From the NCBI GenBank assembly GCA_024742355.1, contig JANSYM010000001.1:372001-436000 (forward strand): 64,000 nt of DNA, in the 5' to 3' direction. The position numbers and the translations under genes are program-made. Numbering within the stretch: the stretch's first letter is position 1; each line of letters starts with the position of its first letter. The notes under the pieces are model-generated. The model was given only the letters and a program-made list of their open reading frames with translations. It did no database searches and had not been told where the DNA came from. Shown here piece after piece: positions 32,071 through 43,407 of the stretch. Source of the DNA: Hyphomonadaceae bacterium (GTDB lineage: Bacteria; Pseudomonadota; Alphaproteobacteria; Caulobacterales; Hyphomonadaceae).

Positions 32071-32696
32071 CCCACAATCGCCGCTTCGGTGCGCGCGTGG
32101 ACCATGTCCATGGTGACGTCCGGCGCCAGTTCGACCACTTTCAGACCACCCTCGACGACATCAAAGACGCCGAGATCGGTGATGATGCGATCGACGACAC
32201 TTTTGCCGGTCAGCGGCAGCGTACATTCTTTCAACAGCTTGGCATCACCGCGCTTATTATTGTGATCGGTGATCACGACGACACGGCCGACACCGGCGAC
32301 CAGGTCCATCGCTCCGCCCATGCCTTTGACCAGCTTGCCGGGGATCATCCAGTTTGCCAGATCGCCATTCTCCGCGACTTCCATCGCGCCGAGTATGGCC
32401 ATGGCAATCTTGCCACCGCGGATCATGCCGAAAGAGGTGGCGCTGTCGAAATAGGCGGTGTGCGGCAGCTCCGTAATGGTCTGCTTGCCGGCATTGATGA
32501 GGTCAGCGTCTTCCTCGCCCTCATAGGGGAACGGGCCCATGCCGAGCATGCCATTCTCTGATTGCAGCGTGACGGTCATGCCGTCTGGAATATGGTTCGC
32601 AACCAGGGTCGGAATGCCGATGCCCAGGTTCACATACATGCCGTCTTCAAGCTCTTGCGCGGCACGCGCCGCCATTTGGTTTCTATCCCAGGGCAT
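32067..32696 (-). CDS. scoB: 3-oxoacid CoA-transferase subunit B
   Basis: The ATG at 32696 has AGGAGAGG 4-5 bp upstream; a longer frame to 32792 is not needed. The 209-residue protein matches SCOT/PcaJ B subunits: [30 protein letters not shown], then [12 protein letters not shown] with the catalytic Glu of S-E-N-G, and [28 protein letters not shown]. It transfers CoA between succinyl-CoA and 3-oxoacids, in ketone-body or beta-ketoadipate type metabolism. Unusually, the A subunit is not directly adjacent: a 144-codon ORF lies between them. Confidence 0.92.
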   Translation of the reverse strand: MPWDRNQMAARAAQELEDGMYVNLGIGIPTLVANHIPDGMTVTLQSENGMLGMGPFPYEGEEDADLINAGKQTITELPHTAYFDSATSFGMIRGGKIAMAILGAMEVAENGDLANWMIPGKLVKGMGGAMDLVAGVGRVVVITDHNNKRGDAKLLKECTLPLTGKSVVDRIITDLGVFDVVEGGLKVVELAPDVTMDMVHARTEAAIVG

Positions 32697-33117
32697 TAGC
32701 CTCTCCTGAACTGATCCGAACGTTAAATACACAATCGTGGTCTTCGCCGTTTCGCAGCGGAAGCAGCCCATAGACCAACTCAACCAAACCACCGACTACA
32801 TAGAGTTCTTTGTCCGCTTCATCGTTGACATACATGCCTTCTAGGAAAGACTCTTCGTGTGTTTTGATCATCACAGAGTTTGGGGTTTGATCGGTGTCCA
32901 TGCCCGCATAAACAAGTTCGGAAATTGTCCCGCGTTTAACCACTCTTGGAATTGTCCCGTCATCCCAAGCTTGCCACCATTGTTTGGAGGCATAGGGGCC
33001 GAACGTTTCTTTGAGTCCAGCCCATTTTCTTTTTCTGTCGCGCGAAGCCTTTCGAACCAGCTTCACATGTTCGTGGTCGTTGGTCAGGCGTCGGCGCAAT
33101 GAGTAGATTTCTTTCAC
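32683..33117 (-). CDS. unknown protein inserted between CoA-transferase subunit genes
   Basis: The GTG start at 33117 overlaps the scoA stop (GTGA) and the TAG stop lies 14 bp inside scoB, so it is embedded in the operon with coupled translation. The 144-residue product is basic at the N-terminus ([27 protein letters not shown]). It then has [22 protein letters not shown] and a moderately hydrophobic [18 protein letters not shown] near the C-terminus. No family is recognised. Its codons are less GC-rich than those of scoA and scoB, which suggests acquisition. Confidence 0.65.
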   Translation of the reverse strand: MKEIYSLRRRLTNDHEHVKLVRKASRDRKRKWAGLKETFGPYASKQWWQAWDDGTIPRVVKRGTISELVYAGMDTDQTPNSVMIKTHEESFLEGMYVNDEADKELYVVGGLVELVYGLLPLRNGEDHDCVFNVRISSGEANALG

Positions 33118-33812
33118 GCTTTCTCCCGCACGGTGCGTTGTTCAATGCGCTTCTCAAATGTGCCTTGGACCAGGCGATGGACATAGATGCCTGGAATGTG
33201 GATGGCGTCCGGGTCGAGCTCGCCTGGCTCAACAAGCTCTTCAACTTCCATGACGCAGACCTTGCCACAGGTGGCGGCGGGCTGGTTGAAGTTGCGGGCC
33301 GTCTTGCGGAAGATCGCATTGCCGGTGGTGTCAGCTTTCCAGGCTTTGACGATGGCAAGGTCGGCAAAGATGCCTTCTTCCATGATGTAATCTTCACCAT
33401 TGAAGGATTTCACTTCCTTGCCCTCGGCGATGACCGTGCCGACGCCGGTCTTGGTGTAAAAGCCCGGAATGCCGGCGCCGCCGGCGCGCATACGCTCAGC
33501 CAGCGTCCCTTGCGGATTGAACTCAAGCTCCAGTTCGCCCGAGAGATATTGCTGCATGAACAGGTCATTCTCGCCGACATAGGACGAGCACATCTTCTTG
33601 ATCTGCTTGGTCTGCAACAGCAGGCCGAGACCGAAATCATCGACGCCGGCATTGTTGGAATAGATGGTCAGATCCTTCGTACCGGCATCGCGGATGGCCT
33701 GGATCGAGAGTTCGGGAATTCCGCACAGGCCAAATCCGCCGGCGGCAATCACCATGCCGTCGAACAGGACCCCATCGAGCGCTGCGGCGGCGCTATCATA
33801 GACTTTGCTCAT
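33114..33812 (-). CDS. scoA: 3-oxoacid CoA-transferase subunit A
   Basis: The 232-residue protein follows the SCOT/PcaI A-subunit pattern: [89 protein letters not shown], and the C-terminal [22 protein letters not shown]. It pairs with subunit B downstream to form the heteromeric transferase. The operon runs scoA, unknown ORF, scoB, methyltransferase. Confidence 0.93.
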   Translation of the reverse strand: MSKVYDSAAAALDGVLFDGMVIAAGGFGLCGIPELSIQAIRDAGTKDLTIYSNNAGVDDFGLGLLLQTKQIKKMCSSYVGENDLFMQQYLSGELELEFNPQGTLAERMRAGGAGIPGFYTKTGVGTVIAEGKEVKSFNGEDYIMEEGIFADLAIVKAWKADTTGNAIFRKTARNFNQPAATCGKVCVMEVEELVEPGELDPDAIHIPGIYVHRLVQGTFEKRIEQRTVREKA

Positions 33813-33900
33813 GCGCCTTCGTTACGCAGGGATAATTGCAATTGCAAGAGACCATTGGGCCCATTCTGGGTGAACAGTTTCGCTCAGGTGCGATCTGGCC

Positions 33901-34596
33901 TCAGGCCTCGGGATCAGGCCGCTCCAGCCGGTCGAGATATTCGCGCAACATGGCCACCCGCCGCGGACGGAAGGACCGGTCGGTGACAATCATCTGGCGG
34001 ATGCGATCGATGCGGAAGGAGCGATAATCCTGGCGCAGCTCGCACCAGGCCAGCGCCACCAGCGAGCGTTCGAAGAACACGATGGCGAGGGGCTGGATCG
34101 CCCGCACCGTGGGATTTTCATCCACGTCCAGATAGTTGATCTCGACCACCTGTTCATGCCGAGTCGCCTCTCGAAACGCAGAAATGTCGATCGCGATTTC
34201 CGGGCGGCAATAGAACCGCTTGGCGTAAAGCACCGCATGTTCGAACTCGGACCGCATGCGTTCCGGCAGCGACGCTTTCAGCTTGGACAGCGCATTCTCG
34301 GCCGCCTTGGCGAGCACCGGGTCAGCCACCTGAACCACTTCTCGCAGACCCAGGACGATGGATTCCATCTCATCGCGGCTGAACATCATCGGCGGCAAAG
34401 CCGGGTCTTCCTGCAGCGTATAGCCATAGCCCGCTTCGCCATCGATCAGCGCGCCAGAGCGGCGAAGGGTCTCGATATCGCGGTAGATCGTGCGCAGGGA
34501 AACGCCGAGCTCATCGCTCAGCGCCTGCGCCTTAACCGGCGGCGCGAAAGTGCGCAGGCATTGCATGAGCTGAAGGAGACGATCACTCTTGGCCAT
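33901..34596 (-). CDS. HTH/WYL-domain transcriptional regulator (YafY family)
   Basis: The 231-residue protein begins with an HTH_11 winged helix (DRLLQLMQCLRTFAPPVKAQALSDELGVSLRTIYRDIETLRRSGALI, then GYTL). A WYL domain follows (EINYLDVDENPTVRAIQPLAIVFFERSLVALAWCELRQDYRSFRIDRI). WYL domains bind ligands, often nucleic-acid or nucleotide related. The gene is divergent from a glutathione S-transferase gene with about 80 bp between starts and probably regulates it, the common arrangement for this family. Confidence 0.9.
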   Translation of the reverse strand: MAKSDRLLQLMQCLRTFAPPVKAQALSDELGVSLRTIYRDIETLRRSGALIDGEAGYGYTLQEDPALPPMMFSRDEMESIVLGLREVVQVADPVLAKAAENALSKLKASLPERMRSEFEHAVLYAKRFYCRPEIAIDISAFREATRHEQVVEINYLDVDENPTVRAIQPLAIVFFERSLVALAWCELRQDYRSFRIDRIRQMIVTDRSFRPRRVAMLREYLDRLERPDPEA

Positions 34597-34676
34597 GCGG
34601 ACACCCTAGCAAACCTTGCTGACAAAAAATGACAGGAGCAGCGTGCTACCCGGCTGTCAACAGCAAGGACCGTCCC

Positions 34677-35384
34677 ATGATCACACTCACAATTTTTCCT
34701 GAAGCCTTCGGCGAGCCGAGTGCCAGTCCGTTTTGCATGAAGGCCTGGTGCATGTTGCACGCCGCCGGTTTGCCATTCGAGTTGAATGTCACGCCTGATC
34801 CCCGAAAAGCGCCGAAAGGCAAATTCCCGATCATCGAACTGGACGGGGTCGCCATCGCCGACAGCGAACAGATCCGCACGCATATTGAAGCGATAAGCGG
34901 CCGCGATTTCGATGAGGGACTATCGGCGCGTGAGCGCGCTGTGTCGCAATCTCTGATCCGGATGGTCGAGGAGCATGTCTACTTCGCGATCCTCATGGAT
35001 CGCTGGGGCGAAGACGATAATTGGGCGCATGTGCGCCGCGTGTTCTTCAGCGATTTTCCATGGATCTTGCGCGGCATGATCACCCGGGTCGCGCGCAAGC
35101 AGGCTTTGCAAGGCCTGCAGGGGCAGGGCATGGGACGTCATACTGCCGAGGAGCGCTTTGACCGCGCGCGGCGCGACATGATGGCCATTCGCGAAATCCT
35201 CGGCGACAAGCCATTTCTGTTTGGCGATCAGCCGACGGCGGCAGATTATAGCGTGGTTCCCATGCTGCGGGCGGCGATCGTCACGCCGGTCACGAAGCCC
35301 CTCGGCCAATTCATCAAGGACGATCCTGCGCTAATGGCTTATGTGACCCGGGGCACAGACAGGCTCTATCCGACGGGTGTTTAG
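34677..35384 (+). CDS. glutathione S-transferase family protein
   Basis: AAGGAC precedes the ATG at 34677; a longer frame to 34629 is less likely. The 235-residue protein has an N-terminal thioredoxin-like domain (LTIFPEAFGEPSASPFCMKAWCMLHAAGLPFEL, then KGKFPIIELDGVAIADSEQI with the cis-Pro and SNAIL-like segment). A C-terminal helical domain ends with FLFGDQPTAADYSVVPML. The CxxK-like PFCMK is at the active-site helix. A strong terminator follows. Confidence 0.88.
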   Translation: MITLTIFPEAFGEPSASPFCMKAWCMLHAAGLPFELNVTPDPRKAPKGKFPIIELDGVAIADSEQIRTHIEAISGRDFDEGLSARERAVSQSLIRMVEEHVYFAILMDRWGEDDNWAHVRRVFFSDFPWILRGMITRVARKQALQGLQGQGMGRHTAEERFDRARRDMMAIREILGDKPFLFGDQPTAADYSVVPMLRAAIVTPVTKPLGQFIKDDPALMAYVTRGTDRLYPTGV

Positions 35385-35462
35385 TCGGTCTGGGTAAGGC
35401 TTTCTGTCCGCTTCCTCCCGGAACTCTCCATGGAAAGCCAGACATTTACCCAGTCTTTCAAG

Positions 35463-35492
35463 GGACGGCTTTCGCAGAGGCCGTCCTTTTTT
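35463..35492 (+). terminator. intrinsic terminator after the GST gene
   Basis: GGACGGC (35463-35469) pairs with GCCGTCC (35480-35486) around a 10-base loop, followed by six T. It lies about 80 bp after the GST stop codon. Confidence 0.85.
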
Positions 35493-35610
35493 GTTGGCGC
35501 GCGTCTGCGACCATTTCCAGACCACCTGATCGCGCCGTACCTCTACGTTAGGTCTTCCGCTGTCCCGTTCGCTGCGTATGTCTGTAGGATAAGAAATTCC
35601 GGGGCAGGAC

Positions 35611-37296
35611 ATGCATTACGAACAACTCAAAGCCGCGCACGCGCAACTGACCGGCCCTGGCGGCGCATTCGAAATCGTCGAAACCGAGATTCTCGGCAAT
35701 CGCATTCGCGATTTCAAGACCCGGCCGAACAGTATCCGCGAGGTCTGGCTGGCCACCCAGCAATTCGCTGAGCGCGACTATATTGTCTACGAGCAGGAGC
35801 GGATCACATATGCTGAGGCGCACCGGCAGACGGTCAGTATTGCGGGCTGGCTGTTTGAGCAGGGCGTCCGTCCCGGTGACCGCGTCGCCATTGCCATGCG
35901 CAATTATCCCGAATGGATGCTGATCTACTGGGCCTGTTGCTCGATCGGGGTTGCGGTGGTCGGGGTCAATGCCTGGTGGACCGAGCCGGAAATGGCCTAT
36001 GGGATCAATGATGCCGCGCCGAAATTTATCTTTGCGGACGCTGATCGCCTGGCCCGGATCATCGACAATCCAGACCTGAAGACCCGGCCCGGCCTGATCG
36101 CGGTGCGCGCAGAGCAATCCTATCCAGGTGTCACGGATTTGGCCGAGATCATCGCGACGGATCGCGCCTTGCCGGACGTCGCCGTCGATCCCGATAGTGA
36201 TGCCTGCATTTTCTACACGTCTGGCACGACCGGGTTCCCGAAAGGGGCGCAGCTGACGCATCGCGGCTGCGTCGCGAACCTGCTCAATATGCAATATGCA
36301 GCGGCCTCATCCATGCTTGCGGTCCAGGCCGCAACTGGGGTGGAACCGCCGGCTGTGATGCCGATCCCGGTGACGCTGATCACCACGCCGCTCTTCCATG
36401 TCACCGCCAATAATTGCGCCGCCTATCGCGCGACCGCGGTCGGCGGCACGCTTGTCCTGATGTATCGCTGGGATGCCGGCGAGGCATTGCGCCTGATCGA
36501 GCGTGAGCGGATTACCTCGGCTGGCGGTGTGCCGGTCATGGGGCGAGAACTGATCAACCACCCGGATTTCGACAAGACCGATACGTCCAGCCTGCTGGCC
36601 ATTTCATGCGGCGGGGCGCAGGTGCCGCCGGATCAGGTCCAGAAGATTGAGGACCGGATTGAAACCGCGCGCCCCGGCACCGGCTATGGCATGACCGAGA
36701 CGTGCGGGATCATCACCTCGGTCGCCGGTGACTTCTTCATCGACAAGCCGGACTCCGCCGGCCCAGCCATGCCGAACTTTGAAGTCAAATGCGTGAATGA
36801 TGACGGCGAAACCGTTCCGACGGGCGAGCTCGGCGAGCTCTGGGTGCGCGGCTCGTCGGTGATCAAGGGCTATATCAATCGCCCCGAAGCAACCGCAGAA
36901 TCGATCACGGATGGCTGGCTGCACACCGGCGACATTGCCCGCCTTGATGAGCATGGCTTCATCTATCTGGTCGATCGCAAGAAGGACATGGTCCTGCGCG
37001 GCGGCGAGAATATTTATTGTGTCGAGGTTGAGGCCGCGATCTATCACCACCCTTCGGTCGCAGAGTGCTGCGTGTTCGGCGTTCCGGACGAGCGCCTCGG
37101 TGAAGAGGTCGGGGTGGCCGTCTACCTCAAGCCTGGCACATCGCTCACCACAGAAGAACTCCAGGCGCATTGCGCCGAACGCCTCGCCAAGTTCAAGATC
37201 CCGACCCATGTCTGGGTCAGCGACGATCCATTCCCGCGCAATGCCAGCGGGAAGTTCCTGAAGCGCGAGGTGCGGGCAGGGCTGATTGAGGCTTAG
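35611..37296 (+). CDS. AMP-dependent acyl-CoA synthetase (class I adenylate-forming)
   Basis: The 561-residue protein carries the AMP-binding signature IFYTSGTTGFPKGAQLTHRG, then GYGMTETCG, the hinge segment WLHTGDIARLDEHGFIYLVDRKKDMVLRGGENIY, and the C-terminal catalytic lysine region PRNASGKFLKREV. It activates a carboxylic acid to acyl-AMP and then acyl-CoA. Length and motifs fit medium/long-chain fatty acyl-CoA ligases; the substrate is not determined. It is likely monocistronic, ending in a terminator shared with the converging groESL operon. Confidence 0.93.
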   Translation: MHYEQLKAAHAQLTGPGGAFEIVETEILGNRIRDFKTRPNSIREVWLATQQFAERDYIVYEQERITYAEAHRQTVSIAGWLFEQGVRPGDRVAIAMRNYPEWMLIYWACCSIGVAVVGVNAWWTEPEMAYGINDAAPKFIFADADRLARIIDNPDLKTRPGLIAVRAEQSYPGVTDLAEIIATDRALPDVAVDPDSDACIFYTSGTTGFPKGAQLTHRGCVANLLNMQYAAASSMLAVQAATGVEPPAVMPIPVTLITTPLFHVTANNCAAYRATAVGGTLVLMYRWDAGEALRLIERERITSAGGVPVMGRELINHPDFDKTDTSSLLAISCGGAQVPPDQVQKIEDRIETARPGTGYGMTETCGIITSVAGDFFIDKPDSAGPAMPNFEVKCVNDDGETVPTGELGELWVRGSSVIKGYINRPEATAESITDGWLHTGDIARLDEHGFIYLVDRKKDMVLRGGENIYCVEVEAAIYHHPSVAECCVFGVPDERLGEEVGVAVYLKPGTSLTTEELQAHCAERLAKFKIPTHVWVSDDPFPRNASGKFLKREVRAGLIEA

Positions 37297-37320
37297 ACTG
37301 CAATCATTGGAAATGAAAAA

Positions 37321-37349
37321 AAAGGGCGGCTCGATGGGAGCCGCCCTTT
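37321..37349. terminator. bidirectional intrinsic terminator
   Basis: AAAGGGCGGCT (37321-37331) and AGCCGCCCTTT (37339-37349) form a perfect 11-bp stem with a 7-base loop, preceded by an A-run and followed by T-rich sequence. It can end the acyl-CoA synthetase transcript and also groESL read from the other strand. Confidence 0.88.
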
Positions 37350-37383
37350 CTTGTCTGGTCAGGCTTTGGCCGCTGCCGCGGCC

Positions 37384-39097
<1,714 letters not shown>

Positions 39098-39130
39098 TTA
39101 CGAGTTGAAACAAAAAAGGCGTGAGAGGGC

Positions 39131-39421
39131 TTAAGCCTCGATCACGCCCATGACGTCGCTTTCTTTCATGATCAGCAGGTCTTCACCGTCGATCTTGACT
39201 TCAGTGCCACCCCATTTGCCGAACAGGATCTTGTCGCCTGGCTTGAGGTCGAGCGGAATGCGCTCATTGTCGTCACCGACAGCACCATTGCCAACAGCGA
39301 GAACTTCGCCTTCCTGCGGCTTTTCAGTGGCTGTGTCTGGAATGATAATGCCACCAGCGGTTTTGGTGGCTTCTTCAACGCGGCGGACCAGAACGCGGTC
39401 GCCAAGTGGACGGAACTTCAT
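39131..39421 (-). CDS. groS: co-chaperonin GroES
   Basis: The 96-residue protein matches GroES throughout: [31 protein letters not shown], the mobile loop, [36 protein letters not shown]. It caps GroEL as a heptamer. It is first gene of the operon with a CIRCE operator 58 bp upstream. Confidence 0.98.
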   Translation of the reverse strand: MKFRPLGDRVLVRRVEEATKTAGGIIIPDTATEKPQEGEVLAVGNGAVGDDNERIPLDLKPGDKILFGKWGGTEVKIDGEDLLIMKESDVMGVIEA

Positions 39422-39478
39422 GGGAAACCCTCTTGTTCGTCAGTTACAATTGTTTGTTTCGTCAACAGTGTGAGCGTT

Positions 39479-39505
39479 TTGGCACTCACACCCTTCGAGT
39501 GCTAA
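39479..39505. promoter_or_regulatory. CIRCE operator (HrcA binding site)
   Basis: TTGGCACTC-N9-GAGTGCTAA (39479-39487, 39497-39505) matches the CIRCE consensus TTAGCACTC-N9-GAGTGCTAA with one mismatch in the left arm. It lies in the 5' leader of groES and indicates HrcA repression. Confidence 0.93.
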
Positions 39506-39515
39506 CGATGGCGAG

Positions 39516-39544
39516 CAAGTAGGTTCTGAATGCGCCAGCGTCAA
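39516..39544 (-). promoter_or_regulatory. candidate groESL promoter
   Basis: On the minus strand TTGACG (39544-39539) and TACTTG (39521-39516) are spaced by 17 bp. Transcription would start just before CIRCE, placing the operator at the start of the mRNA as in other HrcA-controlled operons. The -10 is weak; a heat-shock sigma contribution is not excluded. Confidence 0.5.
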
Positions 39545-39714
39545 CAATTGGCGGGTGAATTCTCTGAAAAAAATCGGCACATCCACAGAAGGGCCGCCGG
39601 TGATTTGGCAGCACTCATCAAGATATGCTGCTAAGCTGCTGAAATTGCTTATTAATTACTCGTTCACATGGAATGGGCATCGTGAAGGTCTGAATCAAGA
39701 CCGGAGCCGAAAAA

Positions 39715-39987
39715 ATGCATGTTGATGATGATTTTATCGCTCAGATTGGCGGGAAGGGCGTCCTGACGACCGAGATTCTGTATTACCGGCCTGATTATCG
39801 CTCCTGGCTGCAAAGCTTTGTCTGGCAGACCATGGACGAGGCCCCGCGCTTCCCGCGCCTGGCCCAATTCCTCGACCATTGGCGCCGCGAAATCGATGCG
39901 GTCATCCACTCCATCCGCATCGCCCATGCCGACTGGGTCGGCCCGACGGAGATTCGCGCTGTGGATGGAACGTTTCGGCTGAACTAG
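39715..39987 (+). CDS. Usg-like family protein
   Basis: The 90-residue protein has the Usg pattern seen upstream of tryptophan genes in alphaproteobacteria: GKGVLTTEILYYRPDYRSWLQSFVWQTMDEAPRFPRLAQFLDHWRREIDAVIHSIRIAHA. The function of the family is unknown. The gene is not beside trp genes here. Its last 4 bp overlap the end of the converging FMN-protein gene. Confidence 0.75.
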   Translation: MHVDDDFIAQIGGKGVLTTEILYYRPDYRSWLQSFVWQTMDEAPRFPRLAQFLDHWRREIDAVIHSIRIAHADWVGPTEIRAVDGTFRLN

Positions 39988-40595
39988 CGCCCCAATTCCT
40001 GTTTCAGGAAGGCATTTTCCTGCCGGAGGGTCTGTAATTCCTCGACCATGGGCGTCAGGCTGGCGGCGAGTTCGTCCTCGGTAAAACGCGGCGTGATGAA
40101 TTGTGGGCAGTTCCAGTCGAACGCATCCACCTCAATCGTGAACAGGCGCTCGACCTTGCCCTGGCCATCTATGTCCAGTTGCGCGGTGAGGGCCGGATTG
40201 TCTGCCGCTTCCTGCACTGTGGCGCGGCCAAGCAATTTCAGGCGCGCGCGATTGGGATAATCCATCAGGAACAGCGAGACGCGCTTTTCATTATGCAGGT
40301 TGCCGACCGATACATATTGCCGATTGCCGCGATAATCGGCGAAACCGAGCTGCGTCGGTGACAAGACTTTCAGGAACCCGCGCGGGCCGCCGCGATGCTG
40401 GATATAGGGCCAGCCATCTTCGGACACCGTCGCCATGTAGAAACTGTCGCGCATCGAGATGAAGGCGGCTTCACGCTCCGAGAAGCCGTCCGGCGCCGGC
40501 CGCGCGACCATGCCTTCATACATCTCACGCGAACCGCGCGCGTCCTGCTCGGCTTTGACCTGGTCGGTAAAGGCGATGTCTCCGAAATGTTTCAT
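39984..40595 (-). CDS. pyridoxamine 5'-phosphate oxidase-family FMN-binding protein
   Basis: AGGAG lies 7 bp before the ATG at 40595; a longer frame to 40628 is less likely. The 203-residue protein has the split-barrel pattern: FISMRDSFYMATVSEDGWPYIQHRGGPRGFLKVLSPTQLGFADYRGNRQYVSVGNLHNEKRVSLFLMDYPNRARLKLLGRA. The C-terminus is a heptad-like helix (ELQTLRQENAFLKQEL). Such proteins reduce or bind small molecules with FMN; the substrate is unknown. Confidence 0.85.
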   Translation of the reverse strand: MKHFGDIAFTDQVKAEQDARGSREMYEGMVARPAPDGFSEREAAFISMRDSFYMATVSEDGWPYIQHRGGPRGFLKVLSPTQLGFADYRGNRQYVSVGNLHNEKRVSLFLMDYPNRARLKLLGRATVQEAADNPALTAQLDIDGQGKVERLFTIEVDAFDWNCPQFITPRFTEDELAASLTPMVEELQTLRQENAFLKQELGR

Positions 40596-40682
40596 CTCAT
40601 GCTCCTGTCTGACGCCTAGATAGCGCACGCGCCGGTGAGAGGAAGCGATGGTTCGGAAATAGGACTTATTCCGGTTTGCGTA

Positions 40683-41864
40683 TCAGCCTTCGGCGTCAAT
40701 CGCCGCCTGCACCGCCTTGTAGAAGTCTTCGCGCTTGGGGTGCTCATCATAGCCCATGGCGGTGGACCAGCTGCTATTGGTGGCAATGACCAGGTTTCGA
40801 TTGGGATCGATGAAGATGCCCTGACCGAAGATGCCGTCGGCGGCATAGGCACCATCATCATACGTCCACCACTGGAAGCCATAGCCATGGCCCGGATCGC
40901 CAATGCCGACCTGTTTGACGGTGGCTTGCTCGACCCATCCTGCGGGCACGATGGGCTGGCCGTCCACTGCCGCGCCGTCGAGCATGAACTGGCCGAACCG
41001 GGCAAAGTCGCGGGTCGTCGCCTGGATACAGCAACCGCTAATCTCGGTGCCGTCTTCATTCAGCAGCCAGGTCGCATCGTCGGCCATGCCGTACGGGCCC
41101 CAGATCTTCTCTGACAGATAGTCTGACAGCGTCTTGCCAGTGGCCTGGATAACCAGCACGCCAATGAGATTGGTCTCGCCGGTGGAATAGTTCCAGACAT
41201 CACCCGCCGGATGCGCCCGGGGCAAGCTTTTCATATAGCTCACCAGATTGGAGGAGCCGTCATCAGAGACATGATTGTTGAACAGCGCGACATCGGAATT
41301 CGGGTCCTCATAATCCTCAATCCAGCGCACCCCGGAGGTCATGGTCAGCAGCTGTTCGATGGTGACATCATCATAGGCTGAGCCACTGAGGTTCGGGATA
41401 TATTTCGACACCGGCTCGTCGAGGCTTTCAATATAGCCATCTGTGATGGCGGCGCCGACCAGGGTTGAAGTGAGGGACTTGGCGACCGAGAAACTGGTCC
41501 AGCGGCCAATCTCGTTGAAGTCCAGCCCATAGGTTTCCAGGCGGAGTTCACCATTGTGGAGAACCACAATCGCTGAATGTCGATTGTCCTGCATGTAAGC
41601 GTCGAAGTCGATCTCCAGCGACAGCGGCGCGCCCTCGGGCAGGTCTTTGGTCGTGTCTGATGCGGGAATATCGCGGGCTTCGATCAGGATTGGAACGCGG
41701 TCCAGCATCCGGAATCCGGCATCGCGCTGGCCTTGAGTCCAGAACAGGACATTGGCGTCCGACGGCGCCGCCAGGACCAGCCGGCGCCAGTCCGCCCCTA
41801 TCATCCACCAGACCGCCGCCAGGATGACGACCAGGATGCCCACTCCGATGCCAAGACGTTTCAT
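40683..41864 (-). CDS. serine hydrolase, beta-lactamase family (class C type)
   Basis: GAGAGGAAAG precedes the ATG at 41864. The 393-residue protein has an N-terminal membrane anchor (about residues 4-24) and a DD-peptidase/beta-lactamase fold with the active-site SxxK in TSFSVAKSLTST and the Tyr motif YSTGETN. A C-terminal GYGFQWWTYDDGAYAADGIFGQGIFIDP region is in the KTG-equivalent position. It is probably a periplasmic-facing esterase or peptidase; an antibiotic-resistance role is not implied. Confidence 0.87.
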   Translation of the reverse strand: MKRLGIGVGILVVILAAVWWMIGADWRRLVLAAPSDANVLFWTQGQRDAGFRMLDRVPILIEARDIPASDTTKDLPEGAPLSLEIDFDAYMQDNRHSAIVVLHNGELRLETYGLDFNEIGRWTSFSVAKSLTSTLVGAAITDGYIESLDEPVSKYIPNLSGSAYDDVTIEQLLTMTSGVRWIEDYEDPNSDVALFNNHVSDDGSSNLVSYMKSLPRAHPAGDVWNYSTGETNLIGVLVIQATGKTLSDYLSEKIWGPYGMADDATWLLNEDGTEISGCCIQATTRDFARFGQFMLDGAAVDGQPIVPAGWVEQATVKQVGIGDPGHGYGFQWWTYDDGAYAADGIFGQGIFIDPNRNLVIATNSSWSTAMGYDEHPKREDFYKAVQAAIDAEG

Positions 41865-41970
41865 GATCTTTCCTCTCCGCGCTGCAGGTTCACGCGTTTG
41901 TGCAAGTCTCAGCAAGTGCTAGCCATGTTTCGGACGCTTGCAAGCCAGCCCCCGCGGCACCTCCGGGGCG

Positions 41971-43407
41971 CTATTTCCTTGGCTTGAACGCCTCATTCTT
42001 GAGATTCCAGATCGGCGTGCGCAGCGCCATCCAGAGGATCAGAACGGTCATACCGGTGGCCGGCACAATGGCGATCTTGTAGGGCCCGAATGCATCGACC
42101 ATCCAACCCATGATCGCCGCTCCAAACGGCGCGCCGGCCATGAATCCGAGCTGATAGATGGACAGCACCCGCGCCAGCTGATCCTTCGGCGCCGCGTCCT
42201 GGACAATCGACCGGCTCATCGCGATCGACACGCCCGCTGACAGGCCCCAGGTAAACACGATGAGCAGGAACGCCTCGTGCGGAATCCGCGTCATCATCGG
42301 CAGAATTGCGAGTGATCCGATCAGCTGGGCGACTAGCAAAAGCCGGCCTTGTCGCTTGATATTCTTGAACAAAGACAACGCCACAGACGAGACGAAGGCG
42401 CCGAGCCAGAAGGTCACGAACATGTCGCGAATGCCGTCGCCCGACAGGCCGTAAACATCACGGTTGATGATCGGCAGCACCACCAGGAAAGCGCCGATCA
42501 CGAAGATGCCGACCCCGAACATCAACACGGTCATCGCCCAAAGTTTTGGTTCGGCGGCGACCACTTTGAAGCCTTCGCCAATATCGCCAAAGGCGGCGCC
42601 CAGTCCGGACCGCCCGGTCCGCACTTTTCGGCCTTTTGCCAGCAGGAAAGCGAGCACGGCCCCCATCGCCACGACAGCGCCTTGCAAGGCCATCAGGAAC
42701 CAGCTGTCGATCGGCCCGACACCGAAGCCGCCAAGCCAGTCCGGCATCTTGGTCATCTTGTCCGCATAGCCGCCGAGAATGAGGCCGGTAATTTGCGCCG
42801 CAAACTGGGCCAGCGTGGCAAAGGCGACGCCTTGCTGCAGGGTTACCCCGGAGCCGACGCGGCCCCGGCGTTCGACCACTTCATTGAGGATCGAATCCCG
42901 CGCCGGCATCATGAAGGCGCCGACCGTACCCAGTGCCAGACCATAGGCGATCATGTAGGGATAGGTCAGGTTGTCAGTGGCGAGCGCGAAGGCCAGTCCA
43001 AAGGCCGGCACGGCTGCAAACAGATGCAGGATCATCAGCAATGGCTTGCCAGAAGCCCGCTCTGCGACGACGCCGCCGAGCAGCAGGAAGATCACGGACG
43101 GGCCCGACAAGGCGAGATTGGCAAAGCCGAGCTCGGTTCCGCCCAGGCCTAATTTGTTGGTGATCAAATATGGAAACAGCACCATTTGCAGCCCAAAGGC
43201 GACAAACCAGGTGGCCTGGACGGAGAGATAAGCCGGCAGCTCGACCTTGACGCCGCGCCGGGCTTTTCGGGCCATCATGGATTGCGCGGTTTCCAGCAGA
43301 GAGGCCCCGGCGCTCATGGCCGAGCCCATGCCACTCAGGGGCGAGCGGGCTTCCTCCAGAATGTCCGGATCATCCAGATTTTCAGCCGACTCCGTCGGTT
43401 CGCTCAT
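41971..43407 (-). CDS. MFS transporter
   Basis: The start is placed at ATG 43407 (MSEPTESAENL), since the upstream extension to 43518 has no support. The 478-residue protein has an acidic N-terminal tail of about 60 residues and about twelve hydrophobic segments. Major facilitator family features include MMPARDSILNEVVERRGRVGSGVTLQQGVAF and the late SRSIVQDAAPKDQLARVLSIYQLGFMAGAPFGAAIMGW. Similar permeases are annotated as effluxers (EntS/enterobactin-exporter type). The substrate is unknown. Confidence 0.88.
   Translation of the reverse strand: MSEPTESAENLDDPDILEEARSPLSGMGSAMSAGASLLETAQSMMARKARRGVKVELPAYLSVQATWFVAFGLQMVLFPYLITNKLGLGGTELGFANLALSGPSVIFLLLGGVVAERASGKPLLMILHLFAAVPAFGLAFALATDNLTYPYMIAYGLALGTVGAFMMPARDSILNEVVERRGRVGSGVTLQQGVAFATLAQFAAQITGLILGGYADKMTKMPDWLGGFGVGPIDSWFLMALQGAVVAMGAVLAFLLAKGRKVRTGRSGLGAAFGDIGEGFKVVAAEPKLWAMTVLMFGVGIFVIGAFLVVLPIINRDVYGLSGDGIRDMFVTFWLGAFVSSVALSLFKNIKRQGRLLLVAQLIGSLAILPMMTRIPHEAFLLIVFTWGLSAGVSIAMSRSIVQDAAPKDQLARVLSIYQLGFMAGAPFGAAIMGWMVDAFGPYKIAIVPATGMTVLILWMALRTPIWNLKNEAFKPRK

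Noticed and set aside
40683-41864. beta-lactamase-family gene as an antibiotic resistance gene
   Set aside because: It has the general serine-hydrolase fold with a membrane anchor. Nothing in the sequence ties it to the true class C beta-lactamases, and many such proteins are esterases or peptidases.
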